Assembly: GCF_000715075.1 (NCBI RefSeq) | Contig: NC_134096.1 | Coordinates: 122,270,643 to 122,334,642 of the forward strand | Direction of reading: 5' to 3' | Length of the DNA: 64,000 nt | From: Nicotiana tabacum | Lineage: Eukaryota; Streptophyta; Magnoliopsida; Solanales; Solanaceae | In this document: in pieces, positions 57,110 through 64,000 of the stretch | Layout of the letters: the number at the start of each line of letters is the position of its first letter | Numbering within the stretch: position 1 is the stretch's first letter | The notes under the pieces: generated by a model | What the model was told of the DNA's origin: nothing | The model's database searches: none | The model's input: only the letters and a program-made list of their open reading frames with translations | Made by a program: the position numbers and the translations under genes

Positions 57110-58811
57110 TTCGACCTCGAACGGGTCTAGAATCATACCTGGAGTGCCGAATACGTGCGGCTATCTCCCTCGCATGTCCTCCTCGGCCTCTCAATTCGCC
57201 TCCTCGACTAGTTGGCCCCTCCACCGAACTTTTACTACAGAAATATTCTTGGACCTCAACTGGCAAACTTGCATGTCAACAATGGCAACTGGCTCCTCCT
57301 CATAACCCAGACTCTCATCTAGATGAACCGTGCTGAAGTCTAACACATGCGACCTGTCGGCATGATACCACTGGAGCATAGACACGTGGAAAATCGGATG
57401 AACTCCAGATAGACTGGGTGGCAAAGCAAGCTCATAAGAAACCTCTCCTACTCGCCTCAGCACCTCAAATGGGCCAATAAACTTTGGGCTCAGCTTGCCC
57501 TTCTCCCCGAACCTCATGATGCCCTTCATCGGCGAAACTTTCAAGAGAACCTTCTCGCCCACCATAAATGATAAGTCATGCACCTTTTGATACACATAAC
57601 TCTTCTATCTGGATTGTGATGTGTGAAGCTGCTCCTGAATCAACTTTATCTTATCCAAAGCATCATTCACTAAATTGGTGCCATATAACTTAGCCTTGCC
57701 GGGCTCAAACCATCTGAGGGGCGAACGACATCGCCGACCATATAAAGCCTCAAATGGATCCATCTCGATGCTGGACTGATAGCTGTTGTTTTAAGCAAAT
57801 TCGGCCAATGGCAAGAATCTATCCCACTGCCCTCCGAAGTCAATAACACATGCTCTGAGCATATCCTCTAGAATCTGAACTGTCCGCTTTGACTGCCCGT
57901 CGGTCTGCAGATGAAAGGCTGTGATGAGCTCTACTCCCCAACTCGCTCTGTACTACTCTTCAAAAATGCGAAGTGAACTGAGGGCTTCTATCTTATATGA
58001 TGGAAACAGGCACACCATGCAACCGGACAATCTCCTGAATGTAAATCTGGGCCAACCTCTCTAAAGAGTAAGTAGTCACCACCGGATTAAAGTGTGCCAA
58101 CTTGGTCAGCCTATCGACAATGACCCAAACGGCATCAAACTTCCTTAATGTCCGCAGCAACCCAACTACGAAGTCCATAGTGATGCGCTCCCACTTCCAC
58201 TCTGGTATAACCATCTGCTAGAGTAGGCCACCTGGCCTCTGGTGCTCAAACGTAACCTGCTGGAAATTCAGACATCTCGCTACATACTCAACTATGTCCT
58301 TCTTCATCCGCCGCCACCAATAATGCTGCCTCAAGTCGCGATACATCTTCGTAGTACCTGAATGAATAGAATACCGAGAACTGTGCGCCTCCTCTAGAAT
58401 TTTCTCCCTCAAGACATCAACATTAGGAACACATAGGCGACCTTGGAGTCGCAGAACACCATCCTTACCGATAGTAACCTCCTTGGCACCACCCTGTAGT
58501 ACAGTCTCTCTGAGGACCAACAAGTACAGATCATCATACTGACGAGCCTTGATCCGCTCAAGTAATGAAGACCGAGCCACAACACATGCAAGAATTCGAC
58601 TGGGCTCTGAAATATCCAACCTCACAAGTCTGTTAGCTAAGGACTGAATGTCCAAAGCCAATGGTCTCTCCTCTGCCGAAATGAATGCCAAACTACCTAT
58701 ACTCTCGATCTTCCTGCTCAAGATATCCGCAACCACATTCACCTTACCCAGATGGTAAAGGATGGTAACATCATAGTCATTCAGTAACTCAAGCCACCTG
58801 CACTGCCTCAA
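57110..58811 (-). pseudogene. Integrase and chromodomain of element D
   Basis: 58811-58218 carries the end of the RNase H connection and the integrase zinc domain (HSSRYSIHSG, then CLNFQQV where C-x-x-C is expected, so a zinc ligand is lost). The DDE core runs 58214-57800 (TMDFVVG, VIVDRLTKLAHF), broken by stops. The C-terminal part 57595-57191 is open (VSPMKGIMRF, GKLSPKFIGPFEVL, VHPIFHVSML) and leads into a chromodomain (VRWRGQLVEEAN then a stop at 57191-57193). The chromodomain would direct insertion to heterochromatin. Confidence 0.85.
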
Positions 58812-60083
58812 ATTAAGGCCCCCTACTTAAATAAATGCTGCAAGCTCCGATGATCGGTGTAAATCTCCTCTAGATTTTGAGAGCATGAACTATCACGGCC
58901 AACTCTAAATCATATACGACGTAATTCTTCTTGTGGGGATTTAGCTGACGTGAAACATATGTAATAACTCACCCCTCCTGCATCAATACACAATCCAAGC
59001 CAACGCGCGAAGCATCACAATACACGGTATACATCCCTAAATCGAAGGGCAACACTAACATTGGTGCTGTAGTCAAAGCGGTCTTGAGCTTCTGAAAGAT
59101 CGCCTCGCAATCATCGGACCATCAGAACAGAGCACCCTTCTAGGTCAATCTAGTCAAGGGCACTGCAATAGACGAGAAACCCTCTACGAATCGACGATAA
59201 TAACCTGCTAACCCCAAGAAACTCCTGATCTCAATCATTGTGGTAGGACGAGGCCAACCCTGGACTGCCTCAATCTTCCTAAGATCCACCTTAATACCCT
59301 CACCTGATAAAACATGCCCCAAGAAAGCCACGGAATCTAACCAGAACTCGCACTTGGAGAACTTAGATTAAAGCTTCTGTTCCTGCAAGGTCTGAAGCAC
59401 TAACCTCAAATGATGCTCGTGCTCCTCCATACTATGCGAGTAGATCAATATGTTATTAATGAAGACTGTGACAAATGAGTCAAGATACGACCTCAATACT
59501 CAGTTCATTAAATCCATAAACGCTGTCGGGGCATTAGTCAAGACTAAGGACATCACTAAAAACTCATAGTGGCCATATCTAGTTCGAAAAGCCGTCTTTG
59601 GAACATCTGAAGCACGAATCTTCAGTTGATGATACCTAGATCTCAAGTCTATCTTTGAGAACATCCTGGTACCCTGCAACTGGTAAAAACAAAATCATCA
59701 ATGCGTTTCAACTGGTACTTATTCTTGATGGTGAATTTTTTCAACAGGCAGTAATCGATGCACATTCGCATGCTCGCCTCCTTCTTCTTCACAAACAACA
59801 CAGGTGCGCCCTAAGACGACAAACTGGGTCTAATGAACCCCTTCTCAAGAAACTCCTGAAGCTGCTCCTTTAACTCCCTCAGCTCCTTGGGAGCCATACG
59901 GTAAGGTGAAGTAGAAATAGGCTGGATGCCTGGCACCAAATCAATGCCGAAATCTATATCCCGATCTGGCGGCATACCTGGTAGATCAGCAGGAAATACA
60001 TCGGAAAACTCTCGTACCACCGGCACTGAATCTAACGTGGGAGCCTCTACAATAGTATCTCGAACAAAGGCAAAGTAGGCCAA
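58812..60083 (-). pseudogene. Reverse transcriptase and RNase H of element D
   Basis: N-terminal part open at 60083-59811 (VREFSDVFPADLPG, YRMAPKELRELKEQL), palm from 59810 to 59400 with stops and shifts, thumb 59331-59140 ([16 protein letters not shown]), then a degraded RNase H. The catalytic motif near 59450 reads FINN where the lineage has FIDD, so both Asp are Asn. Confidence 0.85.
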
Positions 60084-60615
60084 GTAACCCTTTGACCATA
60101 TGTCGAGCCTTTAATAAAGAAATAACCCGCCTGGAAGTACTAACAGACGAACCCCTCCACTCTAATCTGGGAAACTCAGGCATCGCCAAAGTAAAAGTCT
60201 TGGCATAATAATCAAGAATGGCATGGTACGAGGACAACCAGTCCATGCCCAAGATAACCTCGACATCAACCATATCGAGCAATAGAAGATCCGCTCTAGT
60301 CTTATATCCACAGAAAGTCACCACACAGGACCGGTAGACCCGATCCACAACAACAGAATCACCCACTAGCCTGGACACATATACAAGAACGCCCAAGGAC
60401 TCGCGAGGCACATCCAGACAAGGAGAAAATAGAGAAGAACCATAGGAGTAAGTAGATCCTGGATCAAATAATACCGAGGCATCCCTATGGCAGATAGAAA
60501 TAGTACATGTGATTAATGCATCGAAGGCGATTGCCTCTAGCCTGACGGGGATAGCATAGAATCTAGCCGGAGCACCACCTAACTGGCCTCCACCTCTAGG
60601 AAGAACCCTGCCCAC
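59986..60615 (-). pseudogene. Aspartic protease region of element D
   Basis: LFDPGSTYSYGSS near 60470 and VEVILGMDWL near 60250 mark the retropepsin domain. A frameshift near 60090 moves the frame, and the polyprotein continues in the frame at 60083-59811. Confidence 0.8.
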
Positions 60616-62019
60616 CTACTCTCCCCCTCTGGTCAGACGGACGGGTGGTGTGGTAGCTTGTGCGGTAATCATGTGCCGATGGTCCTGCTTCTCGGCCTTG
60701 CCCCAAATCTGGGACAAAACCTCTTCACATGGCCAAGATCCCCGCACTAAAAACAACCCCTCAAAGTAGTGGACTGTTGACCTGAAGTCTGACCCTGATG
60801 GCCTGAATACCCACTGGAGGGGCCCTGAATAGTTGGCAGACGATAAGTATTCTCTGGAATGGCATTGAAGTAGGGTCGTGCTAGAGCACTCCGAGCAGGA
60901 GGTGGTGCTGATTGCATAGGCCTACTAGACTGATCCCTCATGAACTAACCTCTACCCTAGGTGGGCGCCACTTAATATTCCAAACTGCGGGGGCTGCTTG
61001 TCCCTCGATGCAAACTCTCCACTGTGGTTGTGAATACGCTCGATCCTTCAAGCTATATCTATAACCTAATGAAAGGCAGTCCCTATCTCTACCTCACGGT
61101 TCATAGAAACCTGAATCTCAGGGTGCAGACCTGCAATGAGCCTCCGCACCCTCTCCGCGTCTGTGGGGAGTATAATAGCTGCATGGCGAGACAAATCAGC
61201 GAATCTCATCTCATAGTCGATCACAGACATATGACCCTAACAGAGTCGCTCAAACTGACTCCGAAGCTCCTCTATCTCAAAAGGTGGTATGTACTTCTCC
61301 AAGAACAGATGCGTAAACTGATCCCAAGTCAAGGGAGGTGAACCTTCTGGCCTGCTTAGAAGGTAAGCCTGCCACCATCTGCGGGACTTGCCCTCAAGCT
61401 GAAAGGTGGTGAAGTCCACCCCATTAGACTCCAATATCCCCATGTTCCGTAGCCTATCCTTGCACCGGTTAATGAAATCCTAGGGGTCCTCTGACCACTC
61501 ACCCCCAAAGTTATGGGGGCGAAGTCTAGTCCATTTGTCCAGCCGCTTCTACTGATCAAAGGTCGCGACTGGTACAGCCTCTGGCACAGCCGCTGCAATT
61601 GGCTGGGCTCCGTCCGCAGGTAGTGCACCTGGGGTCTGATAAATGGTAGCGGCGTGCCCTGGAGCCTGAGCGGTAGGGGTTTTTTCTCCCCCACCCGCCT
61701 GAGATATGGTAGGGTCCGCTGGAAATAAACCAGCATGCATCATAAAGCCCATGATTTGCAGCATACGACCCATAACCTCCTGGAATCCCGGTGCAGTTAT
61801 GAAATCTGATAGGGCTGGCACAGTTACAGGTGCCTCATCCTGCTCCTCAATAATAGGATCCTCTACTGGATCCACTGGTGGTACCACGGGAGCAACTCTA
61901 GGACGCCCTCGTCCACTGACAGGAGCTGGAGCCCTTCCCCGACCTCTGCCTCGGCCTCTAGCAACGGGGGGGAGCAGCTCCTCTACCGCTTGGTACATCA
62001 CTGCGTGTGTCCTCACCAT
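60616..62019 (-). pseudogene. gag of element D
   Basis: Begins MVRTHAVM at 62019 with an Arg/Gly/Pro-rich N-terminus open to 61549. The gag core follows at 61443-61237 (RRWWQAYLLSRPEG, FTHLFLEKYIPP) and continues in broken frames to about 60950. The zinc knuckle near 60740 reads C-F-stop-C-G-D-L-G-H-V-K-R-F-C, so a stop codon lies inside it while the four ligands remain. Confidence 0.85.
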
Positions 62020-62182
62020 ATGTGAGAGGTCAATAGAAAGATACCCAGCACAATATCAACTACACGATAGGAGTTGAAGAAAGAACAGTTTCGCCTCTCG
62101 AAGATATGTGCGAACTTCTCGCACCGATCCGCAAGACTATACTAAGCATGCTCATGACTCGTGAGACCTATGTGATCCTAAA

Positions 62183-62194
62183 GATCTGATACCA
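62183..62194 (-). promoter_or_regulatory. Primer-binding site of element D
   Basis: TGGTATCAGATC on the minus strand, one mismatch from the initiator tRNA-Met complement, just inside the 5' LTR. Confidence 0.8.
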
Positions 62195-62197
62195 AGC

Positions 62198-64000
62198 TAT
62201 CATGACCCAAAATCCATATTAGGTCATGATGGCACCTAACACCGCTATTAGGCAAGCCCACAAATGAAACTACAGTTAATTAACCCTTTTTAACATTTAA
62301 AATAAAAGTTCCTTTTTATAAGAATGAAATAAGTAAAAGCTCATGCAACCGTACGTACCCTTTTCTCAACAAAAATACCAGCGTGATAAGTACACTTACT
62401 GTAATGACAGTAATAATAAGTACATCAGTACGTATATGCTAAAAACCCTCAAAACCTAATGCCACAAGCGGAAGAGCAATCTAGAGAATATACAAAACTT
62501 ATACAACTATTGTCTGAAAGGTAATAGACAAAAATAATAAACAAGGCAGAGGGAGACTCCGGTGCTGCAGATTGTAGCGAGGCAAGCAGCTCACCACTAA
62601 GTCTCCGTAGATGCCTGCATGACCACTGGTAGTACTTGTCTCAGTACTTGCACATTCAGTGCAGAAGTGTTGCGTGAGTACGGAGAACAACGAGTACCCA
62701 GTAAGTATCTAGTCTAACCTCGAAGAAGTAGTGACGAGGGGTCGACTTGACATTTACTATAGGTCAAACAATAATAGAAATATATAAAGTAGACATGGTG
62801 AGTGTACAACATGTAGCAAAGAGATTAAAAGTAACTACAATAAGTCCACACATGAGTCTATATCAAATCACGAAACACGTCATAACTGGCCTTGAAGGCG
62901 CTAACCAATAGTTACCAAACCAAATACAGTTCCAATTATTAAACATGAAGCTGCCGAGGCGAACGGCCCGATGCCATAGGAATAGTGGTACTCAGTACTG
63001 CTAAAGGGAACGACCCGATCCCATAAGAATAGTGTTACCAACCTGCCGAGGAGAATGACCCGATCCCATAAGAGTAGTGTTACCATACTGCCGAGGCGAA
63101 CGACCCAATCCCATAAGAGTAATTTATTTCACTGCCGAGGCGAACAACCCAATCCCATAAGAGTAGAGAAATTTACCTCGCTAGCGAAAGCATGTGCGAG
63201 ACGAGAAGACACAGATCTATAGTTTATCAAATATTTCCCAACTTTACCAAAGTAGAGGCTAAGCCGATTTCTTTATGATCTTAGTCAAAATCAAGAAAAT
63301 TAATACACATGATAGGCATAAATAGCATAATTAAAGGCATGATGTGAATCTAAGTCTACCCGGAAATATATCATAAATATAGCTACGTATGGACTCTCGT
63401 CACCTCGTGCATACGTAGATCCCCGCAACAAGTAGCACACAACAATTAATACACCTAAGGGGATAAGTTCCCTCTTACAAGGTTAGACAAGAGAATTACC
63501 TCGGTTCCAAGTCCTCAATCCGGCTCCTCAACCTCACTAGAACTCCTCAAACGACGCCGAGAACTTCGAAACTAACCAAAAGTCGTATAAACTAACAATA
63601 TATGCTCACAAGTTCATAATTTAGCTATTAGAGTAATTATCCAAACCAATTTGGAAGATTTCTAAAATTCACCCTCGGGCCCACGTGCCCGGATTTCGAA
63701 AATTGTCGAATATAAATGTTACCCATGACCTCAAGAACTCAAATGTATAATTTATTCCCAATTACATAATCAATTTTCTGGTCAAATCTTATTTTTACCA
63801 AACCCTAGGTTCCAACAAAATCTTATAATTTTTCCCTTAATTTCATATTAAATATACCCATAATCCGTGTATTTAACTTAAGTATTGATAGGGATCACTT
63901 AACTCTTGATGTTGATGAAAATCCCCCAAAATATTCTCTCAAAATCTCCCAAGACCAAGTGTAAAATCAGGGAAAGAAGGCTAAGTCCCGTAAAAAAAGT
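62198..64000 (-). repeat. 5' LTR of element D, truncated by the window edge
   Basis: Matches 54282-56090 closely (same minisatellite at 62950-63170, same cctcgtgcatacgtag phrase), with many substitutions and small indels. The window ends just before the palindrome array. Confidence 0.9.

Larger units (their letters stand above)
54282..64000 (-). mobile_element. Element D: Tekay chromovirus, degenerate, 5' LTR truncated by window
   Basis: 3' LTR 54282-57087, polypurine tract about 57100-57088, pol and gag 57110-62019, primer-binding site about 62194-62183 and 5' LTR from 62198 past the window end. ttgga at 54277-54281 should be the target-site copy. Coding regions are full-length in layout but broken by many stops and shifts, and the reverse transcriptase catalytic motif reads FINN. 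Both LTRs have lost the TG start or CA end on the inner side (TA instead). It retains a chromodomain, typical of chromoviruses. Confidence 0.9.

Noticed and set aside
1..64000. tRNA or rRNA genes
   Set aside because: I saw no cloverleaf with conserved A and B boxes and no rRNA core sequence; the tRNA-like matches are primer-binding sites of LTR elements.

Overview
This window is nuclear plant DNA, most likely from a Solanaceae species with a retrotransposon-rich genome such as Nicotiana, Lycium or Capsicum. The order is secure from the chromovirus and Ale-type copia retrotransposons, the class XII LRR receptor kinase, the TPS-type terpene synthase relic and the subtilase. The genus is only a guess. 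One host gene looks intact, a subtilisin-like protease at about 49.5-51.7 kb on the minus strand. Two host genes are broken: an LRR receptor-like kinase spread over 15.2-37.5 kb (minus) and a terpene synthase relic at 47.8-48.6 kb (plus). Nearly everything else is mobile DNA, mostly nested.

Layout. 1-1918: 3' part of a plus-strand Tekay-type LTR (element A), inserted in the integrase of a minus-strand Tekay chromovirus (element B, 1919-9914, with its 5' LTR at 6836-9914). B abuts the remains of another LTR element (E, 9915 to about 12520, plus). 12.5-15.2 kb: a small hAT-like MITE and unassigned DNA. 15.2-18.0 kb: last three exons of the receptor kinase. 18.0-36.76 kb: an 18.8-kb intron filled by a four-level nest, in which a long-TIR DNA transposon holds an Ale-like copia element, whose integrase holds a 10.4-kb non-autonomous Tekay-related element (21286-31693, TSD CCATA). 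36.76-37.45 kb: receptor kinase exon 1. 38.7-44.7 kb: a tandem second copy of the 5' end of the kinase gene, largely replaced by Tekay fragments. 44769-47601: a solo LTR with a perfect TSD (CTTAT). 47.8-54 kb: terpene synthase relic, subtilase, a dead RTE-type LINE. 54282-64000: a nearly complete degenerate minus-strand Tekay chromovirus (element D), whose 5' LTR runs off the window.

Main discovery candidate. Every Tekay-type LTR that covers the relevant region has a slot, between two conserved blocks, filled with short CpG-rich palindromes. The word differs by family: CGCGAACGCG/CGCGTTCGCG, CGCGATCGCG, TGCGGTCCGCA, or TCGCAAATGCGA. I measured centre-to-centre distances by hand. They are almost always 20 bp within pairs and about 31-34, 41-44 or 52 bp between pairs, close to 2, 3, 4 and 5 helical turns. 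The two LTRs of one element differ by 19-20 bp indels in this slot. The words change together within a family while the spacing stays. I know of no description of this, but could not search.

How the genes work together: the host genes do not form an operon or a visible pathway. The receptor kinase and terpene synthase are decayed, the subtilase stands alone, and the mobile elements are all defective in at least one visible way.
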